Assembly (NCBI RefSeq): GCF_003073045.1
Contig: NC_037593.1
Coordinates: forward strand, 3,525,525-3,589,524
DNA length: 64,000 bases
DNA from: Pomacea canaliculata
Lineage: Eukaryota > Mollusca > Gastropoda > Architaenioglossa > Ampullariidae
Direction of reading: 5' to 3'
Shown: positions 35,029 through 47,240 of the stretch, piece by piece
Layout: every line of letters begins with the position of its first letter
Position numbering within the stretch: the stretch's first letter is position 1
Position numbers and translations under genes: made by a program
The notes under the pieces: model-generated
Databases searched by the model: none
What the model saw: the letters and a program-made list of their open reading frames with translations, nothing else
Told to the model about the DNA's origin: nothing

Positions 35029-38000
35029 TCAGTATTCTATTTTGTCTACATCATGATTTCGTTCTTGTGTTGAGAACTCTGGCAAGGCATCATCAGAATC
35101 TGCACCCTGATCTGTCTGGTTTACTGTAACCAAGGGATACTCATCTTGAGCTTGACTTTCATTCAGTGGTTGATTATTCTCTTTCAAAGAGCTGCCTTGT
35201 GAAGTGTTTTTGGCAAGTCTGTTTGGTGCCACGTACTCCTTACCCTGCCATGTGTCATGAATCAAATCTTGTCAAGTTATGTACTGTAGGTTAATCATTC
35301 AAACTTGTAAAGTGTTACTCTTTTATGAATAAAAAAAAAATCAGCTTGAAGTTGCCTTTCATACAATTAAGATCTAGGCAAAATTAAACATGCAAATAAA
35401 AAAACTAGACAAAATGAAAGTATACTCGTTAAGTATAAAAATATTTATACAGTGACACTGATGGTATCAAGAGATAAACACTACTACCTGACTGACTCCT
35501 GAGTCTGGCCTTGAGTGTGTACTTCGTTTCTCCTCAGTGTGGGTGTTGCTTTGTCTCTCTTGCTCATAGCTTTGTGTTCTGTGTATTGTAGTTATCACTT
35601 CTTCATCTGTGCTTTCTCGATTATGCAAGGCTTCATGCTCTAAAAATAGTGTAACAATCTATCATGCACAATAGCACAGCATTCCACTTATGATTTAAGA
35701 ATGTCATGCACAGATATGTTAGACTTCATATCCAAAGTAGTGCACTTTGTAAATCCAGAAATTCTCTTGCTTTGTAGATACAATCATACATATGTACTAC
35801 AAAGACACTTGCTTTTGACTCAGGCTATTTACTGCATAATACTGACCTCTGTTGCACTAATGTGGATTGACCATAGGTAGCATGACAACTATGGTTGTGA
35901 TTTGGACCTAGTGTGCTACAATTATTGACAAGACACAAGCTGACATTCCATAAAACTAAAAAGGAATAGTATTAAAAAATATAAAATGATGGAATAAAGA
36001 ATGAATATAAAATGAAGAATACCTTTGTCAGAGGTCTTTTTGCCATCTTGAAAAAATGAAGGAGAATGACTCTGTTGGTCATGGTGAATTGATCTACTGC
36101 CTGTGCTGGAGAATGAACCACTCTCTCTGCGCCTGTCACCCTCTCTCTTGTCAAGATCATCTCTGTTCGTGTGAGTGGCTGTGCTGGGTTTAATGTTTTC
36201 TGAGACGACTGTGATTACTCTGGGACTATTCTCATTGCTTTCATCTTCATATAATTCTTCTCTTTTTGGAGGTGAACCAGTGTTTGACTGAGGTTTGTGC
36301 TGGTCATTTTCAGCATTTCCATCTTTGTTTCTGTGATCTTGCTCTTCATTTCTTGTCAATTTTCCTTGATCATCACCCACATGTGAGATTTTCTTGTGGT
36401 TAGCTTGAACTACATCTCTGTTATTTGATTCTTTATGCTTAACTTCATTGGCAGTGTGTTGCTGGCTGGAACCAGATTTCACAGTTGAAGCAGACTGGCT
36501 GCGACTTGAAGCAGATTTACTTCGTTTGTTGCTGGAAGTGGAGGGGTGACTTGAGATACTGGATGGTCTGCCAGAGGAGCTGGAAGTCACACTCTTAGCA
36601 TTGGCATGTGATCTGTGACATATCGTCCTAATTATAGCAAATTTTAATTGCATGCGGCTGTTACACCACATCTGTCATATGAAATATCGTGGTGTATAGG
36701 TCTCTGTTACATATACATGTAATGCAATAGCGTTGAAAACTATCAGCCTTATAAGCTAGGTTTGTGGAGATCAGAAGCAAAAGACACGAAAATATGTAAA
36801 TAAGATATAAAACTACTAGAGGTTACAAAAAAATGATAGCAGTCGTAACACAGCAGGAGAAATAACTGAAAATAGTAGTCATTTCATAAGTTATTTTTGG
36901 TAAATATTTCACAGATGGGACAAAGTACATGTAATTAGGTCATTCAGTGCATGTGTTCTGATAGTAATGTAAGCAGAAATTATAACCATTTTTTTTCTAT
37001 TAAAGTAGAAGAAAACTTAGTTGCAGCATCTGTATAATTTACATCATTCCTGCTGTTGTATGTCCTATAGTCATTTAGTTGGCAATGACTACTCCATTTG
37101 ACAATAATTAAGCCATTTAGTTCACAGAAATTATACTATTTTTTTTTTACTCTCACCGTTTACTCATTCTGGAAGTGGTTCTGCCAGAGGTAACTCTTGT
37201 TGGAGTTGTTTGCCCATGTTGAGCATGTAGGGTAGGTGGTGGTGGAGCAGATTTGGCACGCTTCTCTGGATCGAGCTTTCCAAACTGTGTCTTGCGAGGA
37301 CTAGTCAAGTAGTGCAGATATCGTTGGTGCACCTCTGATGGGTAGTAACCTAATGTGACAAGCAGCAATGGCAATAGCAGACCAGCAAAGAATAGGAATA
37401 CCACCTACCTGACAAGATATTTCACATACAGAAAGCAAATCTTCAAAGTTTTTCATTTTGCTTCTAATTAATTTTAAGTTTAGTAACATCAAGAATGTAT
37501 AGTACCTCATAAATAGGCAATATACACAAATGGTTCATCAGCAATATCTCTTAGTCCGAGTCTGATGACCATGCCACTATCTGTTCTTATTTGAAGGTTT
37601 TCTGCTACTCTGCACTATACCTTTCATGAGTTCTTTGTACAGGAGTTGATAGTATTGTTCTTGCTTGGTTTGTTTCATTGGATTCACATTATAGATGCAC
37701 GCAACGCTGTACAAGTAGCGTCGTTCTCCAAATGAAAGATCAGGGTCGGCTAGCACAGGCCATAGACACCCAAGGTCACCGTACATGGATGCACTGGTGT
37801 AGGGACGGCGGCGATACAACTCATCCACTGGTTGGTCTCGTGGTACACGGCAGGATATGTGTCTGTTTTGGTTCACATGGCTACCATCTGTGCACGAGAT
37901 CATTAGTAGCTCGGTTTAATTACAATTGTTAACACCATAATATCATATCACCAAATACAACAACAATGGTAATAATAGTCATAATAATATATAATCTATT

Positions 38001-38246
38001 TATGTTGCGCCTATCCCGTAAACCACCCCAAAGAAAATGACAACAGTAATATGCGTGTACACCCTTATTTTTTAAATCATTGGAAAAAAAAATCACAGGT
38101 ATAAAATTACACAAGCGCTGTTAAGAACTCAGGCAAGAATGCTGACACTCACTATCAAAGGTTGATGGTGGCGTTGGGTGGAATTCTTCCAGGAGAGATC
38201 CAAGGAAATTTGAGGATGGAATCTCTCTGAACTTGAGTTGCAGCAT
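35029..38246 (-). CDS. FAM216-like protein, uncharacterised
   Basis: Six coding exons join in phase: 38246-38153, 37887-37621, 37349-37157, 36612-36023, 35639-35488 and 35244-35029, encoding about 503 residues from MLQLKFREIP. The best family clue is ERRYLYSVACIYNVN followed by KQTKQEQYYQLL, resembling the FAM216A/B core (YLCSIAAIYNAN, RYFYSIMRIYNS), whose function is unknown to me. A second block, PSEVHQRYLHYLTSPRKTQF, follows. The rest (about residues 185-503) is a low-complexity tail rich in Ser, Lys, Asn, Gln and Glu, probably disordered. It is much longer than the vertebrate family members. The start is uncertain: the frame stays open upstream except for one TGA six bases before this ATG, and spliced exons reach back to about 42465. 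Confidence 0.6.
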
Positions 38247-38249
38247 GTT

Positions 38250-41200
38250 TCATGATGCTTGCTTGTTGACTGCTGGTTCTTCTGTCAATACACACCCGTA
38301 AACTCAAATGTTGCAGCTACTGTGCCAAATTTATATCAAGTTTTCACTTCAGCAGTTGCACTTTCATATCAAAGATCTGCTGATCATGATCACTATTAAA
38401 CGTGCATATTATTAACAGAAGAAGGATTCAGTATTCCAATGAACGGCTATGCTTGCTTTGGAATAACACTAGATCTAGTGGCCAATAATTGTGCTGGTTG
38501 GTTTATACTGTGAATAGTATTGGTGGTACTGATTAGTACTTTTCCAGTGTACATGCAGTTCCTTGACAGACTGGGCGTTCAGTTATGAAGCGTATCAAAT
38601 TTTATACCATGCTAGAGAATCTGCAAAAACATACAAAAAGGGATAAACTTTTATAGTCTTACTCTCATTTCTTACCTGAAATGTGTCTAGCTGGTGACGG
38701 AGCACTGCAAAATAAATAAATAAAATTACTTTTTAATTTATGATGTCTTAGAAAATAAGATCGACCATTCAGTGTGGGAAAACAAAAAGGGATATTAATT
38801 TAAAGGGTTAACATCAAGTCGAACATGAAATCAAGTTCAAATTTGCTACAAAGTATTCAGAGGATATTGCTACAGTTATATTTGCATGTAAAATTTTATT
38901 ATTTTCTTTAGCACAGTGGACCGACTTAAAATTAAACGTTTGACATAATAGTAATAAAAAACAAAAATCGCTAAATTTATGCAGCGCATGCTCACGCTCG
39001 TAAGAAACATGCTCCTATAGTGCTTAAGACAAGAATGAGAGATGGACAACATATGAAGGACGGAAGGATACACAACAGAACTGATGATTAATAAAAGATG
39101 ACTAATACAGGAAACGCAAAGAGCAATCGGGTAACAATTAAGAACTTAGGGTATCGTGATTCGGCAGAGGAAGACGAGCAGGGAATAAAAAATAAAAAAA
39201 GCCAATAAAAAAATTAATAAAGTGGTTGTGTGGTGGGGGGGGGAGAGAAGTGAGTTGAAGACAGCCTAGCATTGTGTGAACTGCTGTTAGGAGTATACAA
39301 CTCAAGGAAGAGGTGGGTTTTTTTTAGTGCACATTTAAAGGACTCAATGGTGGGCAGGTGGCGCTATGGAAGAGGAGAGAGTTCCATTGTTTTGCTGCAC
39401 GTAACTAAAAATCATATGTGACCATATGTTGTTATGATGACAGGAATAGATGATACGGTCATATCCGACGAAGTGCGTATAGAAGTAGAGGGAGAGCAGT
39501 TCAGAGAAATAGGATAGAAACCAGAAAGGAAATTAAAACAGCACATTCTGAACTGGATGCAACAACGGATGGGTAGCCATTGCAAAAAAAAAAAAAAAAA
39601 CAGTAATAGGGAGTGATACAAGATTAAGTTGTGGGGTATGGGGAGATATAACGCATGCGTGTGCGTTTACTGGAGACGCAGCTATGAACAGCAATGTATG
39701 TCTTTGTCCGTCCGTAACATTATCTATTCATTGTTGTCAGTCCCTGGAATGGTTCTGTTTGTGTAAATTTTATTGCATTTTAAATACCCCTGCAAGGTGG
39801 TGAAAAGAATACAGAATCTTGTATCTTGACATTACCGCCTATGTTCATTGTCAGTCCTGGCATCATGCAGCACATGCGTGACGTGTGAGGCACTTTATAC
39901 AATCTTTACTAATTCATTGTATAGTCCAGTCACGGCTGCACGTGCGGTTCACAGGTTGACAGTGCAGGAGACAAACGTCGACCCCGATTCGCTACAAGTC
40001 AAACTTACATTTGTCCTCCGCTACACCCATCTCACATCTTCTCTCACCCTCTCTTCTTTGTAGCTATACAAAAATACTACTACTGCACACATGGGAGTAA
40101 AGAGGGTTAATGAAAAAAAAGGAAACTTAAGGGTTTTTTTTCATCTATATTTAAGTAATTTCCAAAGCTGCACGTATTTTACTGGTGGTGATTACTCTTG
40201 CACTACGACTTACGTTTGTGCATAGATTTACAGAGATCGAGAGAGTTAATAACAAAATAAACTAGTGCGTTTATATTATAATTCCTATAAATGCACTGGT
40301 TTCACTGGCCGCAATGCCAGGATCGGGCAATACTCCTGTACCACGTGATCTATTTTCCTTGTAACGGAGAGCGCGGAATGGAAAATGCTTGTTGCATCTC
40401 TCACGTCTGTGTGCGTCTACAGAATGACAGTGATGTATGTTTGCGCTCCACAATACCTCTGTCCCATTTATCAAGGCCTCAAGCCTGCCCCCAGCTTCAA
40501 AGCACACGTCCGATTAATGGCTTTTCCAGACAGCTCTCATTTCCGTTGTCCGGTCGCGGGAAAGGGTTCTATTAAGACCTGCATTTGCGCGACTGGTATT
40601 GCGCCATAAATTTTTTTTTAAAAAGCGATGAACCGAATACTCACAGAATGTCCCCATTGAAGTCTGTTAATCCTCTCAGGCGCGAGTGCTTCTGGAAATA
40701 AACAAGAGGTGTTTACATGGATAAGGCTAGAAAGCCAACCAAAATACACTTCCGTGCTATGTTTCTTCATTCCCGTCTAAAAGAAATGACACTGGACTTC
40801 AATAAACGGGGCAGAAAGTGACAGAGGGCTAGTGACCTAGAGGAGGAATTATTGAGAAAGTGAAGAAACTTCAGAGGCTTATAGGAGGATGAAGGAAGTT
40901 AGGCTAAATGCATGAAAACTGCATGGAAGTGAAGAGCAATGAGATGAAATGAACAGCGTAACGCGACAATTGTTAGTCGTCTAGAGAGAGCATACACACA
41001 TACTCAGACCACATGAAAATAAACTGTTCATTGTTTTTGTTTCTTGGTTGTTGGTTTTTTTTTTTAACTCACCTTGAGGCGTCTGTTGAGAAGAACTAAC
41101 TTAGTGCTGGAGTTTCCGACATCGTATACACGGGCTACAGGGCTATCCCTGGGCCAATCCCTCCCATTGAATGGTTTCCTACAACACAAAGACCTATAAC

Positions 41201-42465
41201 GTTTAATTTTGCTGGAAATTAATAATTATATGATACTGGCATGCATATCAACATTCAAACAGATGATGATGATGATGATGTAGTTTTGTAGCGCGCTAGT
41301 ATCCGCATCACAAAGATGCGCTCAATGCGCGGTAATCCCAGCAGCCACCAAACTGCAGGTCAAATGAAAACTTCAAAAAAGTTTAAACAAGTGAGTCTTC
41401 AGATGTTTCTTGAAAGATCCAATACTATCAGACTCCTTGGTCGAGAGGGGAAGCGAGTTCCACAAAAGCGGGGCTACATTGGAGAAGGATCTGAAACCCG
41501 CAGTCTTCTTATTAGCATTCCCTGACTGAACACTCGGTCGTTCAAGTCTGATGCTGCTGAACGCCGATTGAGACCGATTGACTAATACTACGACGCAGGC
41601 ATACGTACGCATACACGGTACATGGGCAAGATGGAGTAATGACACTTAGAAAACCTGCAGAAAGACATATCACCAAAGAGTAAACACGAGTCAAGAGCCA
41701 CTCCATAAGGTATTGCCAAGCAGCGAGCACTAAAAGCATGACCGTATGGAAACGGCAGAGAAGTTCTCTTGATCACTAGTTTAGATTTACCGTTCAGTCT
41801 GTTTTTTTATTATATATCAAATACCGGATACAGAAATAGACTTAAGACAATGTGAAGACCATGAAGTTAATCTCAGTGTTACAGGTGCACCTGCATACCA
41901 GAACCAATTCTGTTCTCTTTGATGCAAACGCACTCATATTTTTATCTAAATGTATGTCTTATTATTTTTTGTATTTTATTTGGTTTAATCGCCCATGAGA
42001 ATAAAGAATAAACCTTACAGAATTTGCCTCAGTCTAGCCTTTTACCCACCTGCTAACGTGTGTCTTTCCCGCCATCGGTTCTCACATCCAGCTCGTTCTC
42101 AATCCCTTTAACACCCCCAGAGACTACCCAAGCCAGGCTGATTATAGATGCTGTTGCCGTTGTCTTGACAACTGACTTCAGTCACGTGCTTCTGAAAGTA
42201 ATTTGGGGGACAAACAAGCGGCCAATTTCTCTTCCGCGCCAGTTTGTCGTCATCGCTCTATTTGTGCTGCCATACCATCAACACAGTTGTTGCTTCGTCA
42301 ACGTCTTTGTAAAGCAGTAAACAACAATTTAAGCAAACTGCGGCAGCCGTTAACTGCTCCGTCGATTAAGCAGATCACAACAGTCCAGGGCGCGCTCTCC
42401 AATCATCCGCAATTCCCCGTTGCAGAACGAACTCCGGGAGGAAACGGTACCTGAAGAATCGGCAT
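38250..42465 (-). CDS. Upstream exons in frame with the FAM216-like ORF
   Basis: Well-formed exons: 41178-41073 (acceptor TTGTAG, donor AAG then GTGAGT), 40691-40645 (donor GTGAGT), 38704-38676 (29 bp, donor GTAAGA) and 38281 onward, with a possible first exon whose ATG is at 42465. Joined, they keep one frame (KPFNGRDWPRDSPVARVYDV, LVLLNRRLK, KHSRLRGLTDFNGDIL, APSPARHIS, EEPAVNKQAS) and stop at TGA 38252-38250. With a donor GTTTCC after 42446 the ORF is 77 codons starting MPILQVP. The TGA is in the same frame as the downstream ORF, with only AAC between it and the ATG. This may be the true N-terminus interrupted by a sequence error or variant, a dicistronic mRNA, or a long 5' leader that is open by chance. 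Confidence 0.4.
38945..39605 (-). mobile_element. CR1/L2-type LINE 3' end
   Basis: On the minus strand the sequence begins in the reverse-transcriptase C-terminus: LQWLPIRCCIQFRMCCFNFL (39590 leftward), then PISLNCSPSTSIRTSSD, then WNSLLFHSATCP, and in another frame IESFKCALKKTHLF. This order is typical of CR1/L2-like ORF2 ends. The 3' tail has GCGCTGCATAAATTTAGCG and ATT-rich repeats near 38945. Frames are broken and the 5' part is missing. Lies in the upstream intron of the FAM216-like locus. Confidence 0.75.
41262..41580 (-). mobile_element. CR1/L2-type LINE 3' end with (ATC)n tail
   Basis: A minus-strand frame from about 41556 to 41373 reads GFRSFSNVAPLLWNSLPLST, then ESDSIGSFKKHLKTHLF, the very conserved last motif of CR1/L2/Rex-type reverse transcriptases (APxLWNxLP...SFKxxLKTHLF). 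The element ends at an ATC trinucleotide tail (GAT on the plus strand, 41265-41281) after CGCTACAAAACTAC. Better preserved than the copies near 22 kb and 39 kb. Confidence 0.85.
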
Positions 42466-42904
42466 CCTGCTGTCACTGGCGCACCTACACAACACTGGAT
42501 GCGCGCACGCACGCACACGTTAAATTCTGGGCGTCACTTGATGCGATCCTCACTCTATGGTAGAAAATTATTTCTACAACTTCCGGTAACTAGGTAGAAG
42601 CGATTATTTCACAATGACCGGACTCGTTTCATGATTCATGATTCTCTCTGCCCAGTCCACTGACGCCAGAAGTGAATGATGATCAATATGCAGTGTAACT
42701 CGCTGTTCCAATCGCCACCCATCTGTCTAGTAGGGGGCTTAGACACAACAGGCTGTCAGCTCTCCTCCTCAAAATAACGCAGTTGTTCCTGGTTCCACCT
42801 ACCATTTCAGCGACTTGTGAAAATAAAGAAGACAGTGAAGCGGAGAGAAAGTAAGAGAAATGGCAGACAGTACGCAGGTGCTACATCCACAGAACGATAA
42901 GATG

Positions 42905-42980
42905 GAGCCGAGACTGGAACCCAATACACCCGATTCCGATAGTAGAAGTGACAAACACTTTAGCCACTGCACCAAAGAGT
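42905..42980 (-). mobile_element. tRNA-derived SINE head
   Basis: Minus strand: A-box GTGCAGTGGCTAAAGTG (about 42973-42957) and B-box TTGGGTTCCAGTCTCG (about 42924-42909), with near-tRNA spacing. It resembles a tRNA-related promoter head; body and ends not resolved. Confidence 0.6.
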
Positions 42981-45900
42981 GAGAAAGAGAGTGAGAGAGA
43001 AAGAAGGAATCAAAGGTGAGAGACAATAAAGTAAGCGACTAAGAGTGAGAGTGGATGACAATGGCAAATCTTTGTCACGTGTGTAAACGAATGACGAGGA
43101 GGAAATAACAAAACGCAATAACCTGCTATACTCTTCCAGAAAAACGATCAGGGAAAAACTGACAATTTCATTAACCTGATTTTCCGGGAGGACCGTTTTG
43201 GGAGGGAGCCATAGCGTTACAAGCTGTTTTAGTGCCAAGCGGCGTATACTTGGTAAGAGCTAGGCCTTTAATCGGGCGACCACAGACAGAAGGCCGGCGA
43301 CAGGAGAAATTTTGTCGCTCTGTCAGCAAGAGCCACAGCTGGCGTGATCGATACCCCGCTGACGATCTTACCGGCGAGAATAGATTGTCTTAATGAGAAT
43401 CTTGTATGCCTGACCTGCAGGCCTAAGACATGCAGTGGACAGAAACTTGCACGTGCAGTGCTGAAATCCTGTTCAGGTGCTTTTAGATAGTGCTTCACAC
43501 ATACACACACAAGAAACGAAAATCCTAGGCATTTCGGGGTGCACCATATACCCGATCAAGCAATGAATGACACTTGAGGAAGCGGAAGAGGCTTTGATGT
43601 ACGTCAGGATGACCAGCGAGTGAAGATGTCGTCATAGACCCTCAGCATGACGTTACGTTACTACTCTTTACGTCACTTCCTGTGAGTGGGCTCCTCGCTC
43701 TGTCAAGATCACGCGGCTCTCGGAGGAGCGCGCCTTTCTCCTTCAGAGCAATGAAACGCATCACATTCTTCTAAACGCTCCAGCCTCACCCTGCCACTTC
43801 ACAACTGACACATTGACAACACAAAATGCGTACCCAATATAATCCAAATCCACAGCGTCACCCTTGCTACCATTCTACTAGTTACTTATGACGCGTAGAT
43901 TAAAACAAAAATAAGAAATGGACGAGGACTGATCAGTGTGTGCGTGAGAGAGAAAGAAGAGAGACAAAGGGACTGTTCAACTGGGAATTCCTATCAATGA
44001 TGTAGTCGCTATTCACCCGTCGAGGAAAAGTAGTGTGAAGCTGCTTATGTTTATATGTGTCGTCTGTTTGCTTTCCCGCTCGTCATCTCGTGAAGATTAT
44101 AGGCGCTTCGATATCGTGCAAAATATTTTATAAGCAAGAGTTTCTGAAGGGAAAGGATTTAATGTATTAACATTAATGGAATTCATCACAAACCTACTCT
44201 AATTCCTGTCGCCATCGTCACCACCGCGAGAGAGATGTCTGCCTGTGGTCCTTTATAGAAGCTAGAATCCCACCGGTTTACAGCTCTCACAAGAGCTTTT
44301 TTTCCAGTCTTGATTGTCTGGTCCTCGTATGCGGAAAATTGACAAACCTTTGTGTCGACTTTTGCATGCAGGGCAGCCTCGAACAGCACATTTAGTGCTT
44401 GGAATCTCAAAAATAATTACGATTGTAGCTCTGTGATACACTGTCACGCGTTTGAGTGTGAGTGTGTGCAAAGGAGAGGGAGGAAGTTAAGTAATCCTAT
44501 AAATAAATTCCCATAAGTAAATATCTAAAAATCGATATGCAACGTTTGCTTCTGATCCAACATTCAGCGATCCGTAAATGTGAGGCTCTCTATGGCCTAC
44601 GTCAAAACGTCTCTGTAAACAGTCCTTAGGGTTTGGCACTACTGTGAAAATCGCATATATCTTCAGTGTCATCTATACAGACGACATCTAAAGAGATCGT
44701 CGTTTCGTTCGTTTTTTTTTTTTTTTTAATTATTATGGTAATTCAAGTAAAAGACAGCGATCCTGCACACAGGGTCACACGTTCTAATTCCTACATATAC
44801 ATATCAACGTCTATCTTGACAGTGAACAAGGGCTATGTGACGGCGATAAAACGCTTGAAGTGATCTAGGCCAGTCTGACTAGAATTGCACTGGGAAAAAT
44901 TTTTTTCATGGGTCTTGAGATGGATACAATTGTCTGGTGACGTTTACCATTGTGGTAAACATTAGTCCTTTTCCAGCTTTGCCGTCGACAACAGATATGG
45001 TTTTCACCCTTCTGAAAGACGAAACTACACCCAGTTCAGTTCGAGTGCCTGACGTGTAAAGCCCATACACTGAAAATACTTACCTTTCCAAAGGTCGAAT
45101 TGAAATGAACAAAACTTAAAGAGGGAATAGGGACGCTATTTTTAATGCAGCTGTATGGCTGCAATCTTCTGTAAACTGATTCCTTAGCCAGCAGGCTGAC
45201 AGCGAACCAAGAAGGATTTCAAGTTTTCGCTTAATTATGCGGAGGCAATGTATAATAAAATCTTGAATGTGGGCAAATGCTCCAAATACTCATTGAAAGG
45301 TTTTACAGTGACACAGTTTTACATTTAACTGCTCGAGACCGACTGGTTATAGCAGCAGAGCAAAATGGTGTCATGAAAAAGAGCTGCCACAGCAGTCAAA
45401 TCATTCAAAATAAGCTTCTGATATTGCCAGCTCCTTGCTCATTGCAGGCAGTGTTCTGCCCTCATTGTATGCATGATTACAGCCCACTGTGTGGGACAGG
45501 GGTAGGCTGGAGTGAGAGTCGAGTGAAATGGTAAGTTAAGGTAGGTGACAAGAGAAATTGTCTGTACTGGGGTGGATGAGGTGGGTGGGGTTGGGTAAAA
45601 GAGAGTTACACACACACACAAAGAGCAAGGAGAGTGTTTGGATCATGGGCTCCCATGAGTTCCCATATCTATCTTTAGTTACCTTATTTACACTTTGCTA
45701 CTACTTGAACTTTCCAGTACTGACTTTAAAAGTAATTAGTTTATTTTAAATCATTCTCATATCATTTACTTTATTTTTGCTCTGCTGTCCTTTTTTTCTG
45801 AGGCGTTTTTTTTATAGCTGATAAGCAAAAGTAAATGGTTCCTAGATGAAAGAACTCTGATAATATTAAATTATCATTAAATGCATGCATTATCCTTTAA

Positions 45901-47044
45901 ATGCAGGCATGTTGCCAATTTCAAACAAAATTCTATTGGATCTGTCAATATAAAGCTGATAACAACAAGACCACAGAAAAGGAAAGCTAGAAACAAGACC
46001 ACTGAAAAGGAAAGCTAGAAACAAGCCACAGCCTGTAAAGCTAGCCTCTAATCCCATTATTGGTTTTTATAAGCATAAAAAGCACACATAAAAAAACTGT
46101 AAAATTTTTCCAAGATTGGTCTTCTAGAAAAAATGCTGCATAATACAAATCATCCAATTTCATCAATTATTTCATGGTAATTATTTTATTAGTTTGTGTT
46201 ATACATGTTAGATAAATTTTATACTGTATATAACTTTTTCAATAAGAAATGAAAAGATTTTATGTAAACATATAAATTAATAATAACTGGTTCTTGTGTG
46301 AAAATGAATTTGATTTGTGTTTAACATATTATTTCTAATGTTTTCCTACTCATGCTTTTTCTTTTCTTGCTATCTAAATTTTTAAAAAATACACTGCCTA
46401 TATCAAAACATACTGTCTACTAATCATGTCTATAATGATACTATTAAAATAAACCATGATGGGACAAAAAGACAAAGCTGCCTAAAATAATAAAATACAG
46501 AAATTATCTACTTATTGTGTAACTATTCATGTATAGTAATTGAGCACCTTCCCATGTTTAAATTGCCCACTGGGCACTATTAAAGACTTAAAGTTGGTCA
46601 TTGTCATTACCTAAGTGTTACAAACAGATTATGAAAGAATGAAATCACTTTTAGCTTACCGACTAAGTTGTTTGTCTATGTCAGCAGGTGTGGCACTTGG
46701 TGGGCAAGGGGTGGAGTGGTGGTTAAGTCCAGATGACTGGAAGACTGTACCTGGGCAAAGGCTGGTCATTGCTATTAGCAGGACCTTCACAAATGGACAA
46801 CATTGCATTTCTATAGTGAATACAGTTTATTTTTAACGTGTATTTACAATGGTCATTAGTTACAATAACAGCATGCCTCATAGACTGGGTGAATCGATTT
46901 GCTGTAGTCAAAGATTGCTTTTTGATACTTGCTTTTTATTCAGAACTCTTCAAGTCATTACATCTCCTGTGAATTAAAATGTTGTTATATATATATTTTT
47001 TGACTGAAATAGCAATAAGCAGTTAGTACAGTGACAAAGCAGAT

Positions 47045-47240
47045 ATTCTAGTGATTAAAGCAATGACATTGGAAAGATGCACACACCAGCCTGACATGTG
47101 TCCCTTAGTTAACCCAGATCAATATCTATGTGACATGTGTCCCGTAGTTAACCCAAATCACTACCCTAGCTGACCCAGTTGTCAAATGGGTACCAGATTC
47201 TTTGAAAGTAAAGCACCAAAGGGGAGGAGATGGTCTGGGA
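47045..47240 (+). mobile_element. SINE-like copy
   Basis: An A-box-like CTAGTGATTAAAGCAATGAC near 47050 is followed by a body with GACCCAGTTGTCAAATGGGT then ACCAG, the same core as the 6.8-kb and 8.9-kb copies. An internal duplication repeats GTGACATGTGTCCC-GTTAACCCA about 45 bp apart. Confidence 0.5.

Noticed and set aside
37940-38010. Possible LINE 3' tail (ATT-rich, GCGCAACATAAATA on the minus strand)
   Set aside because: Too short and eroded, with no coding end visible; left unassigned.
44186-44471. Two overlapping minus-strand ORFs
   Set aside because: Composition is plausible, but no motif, neighbour exon or start context supports a gene.
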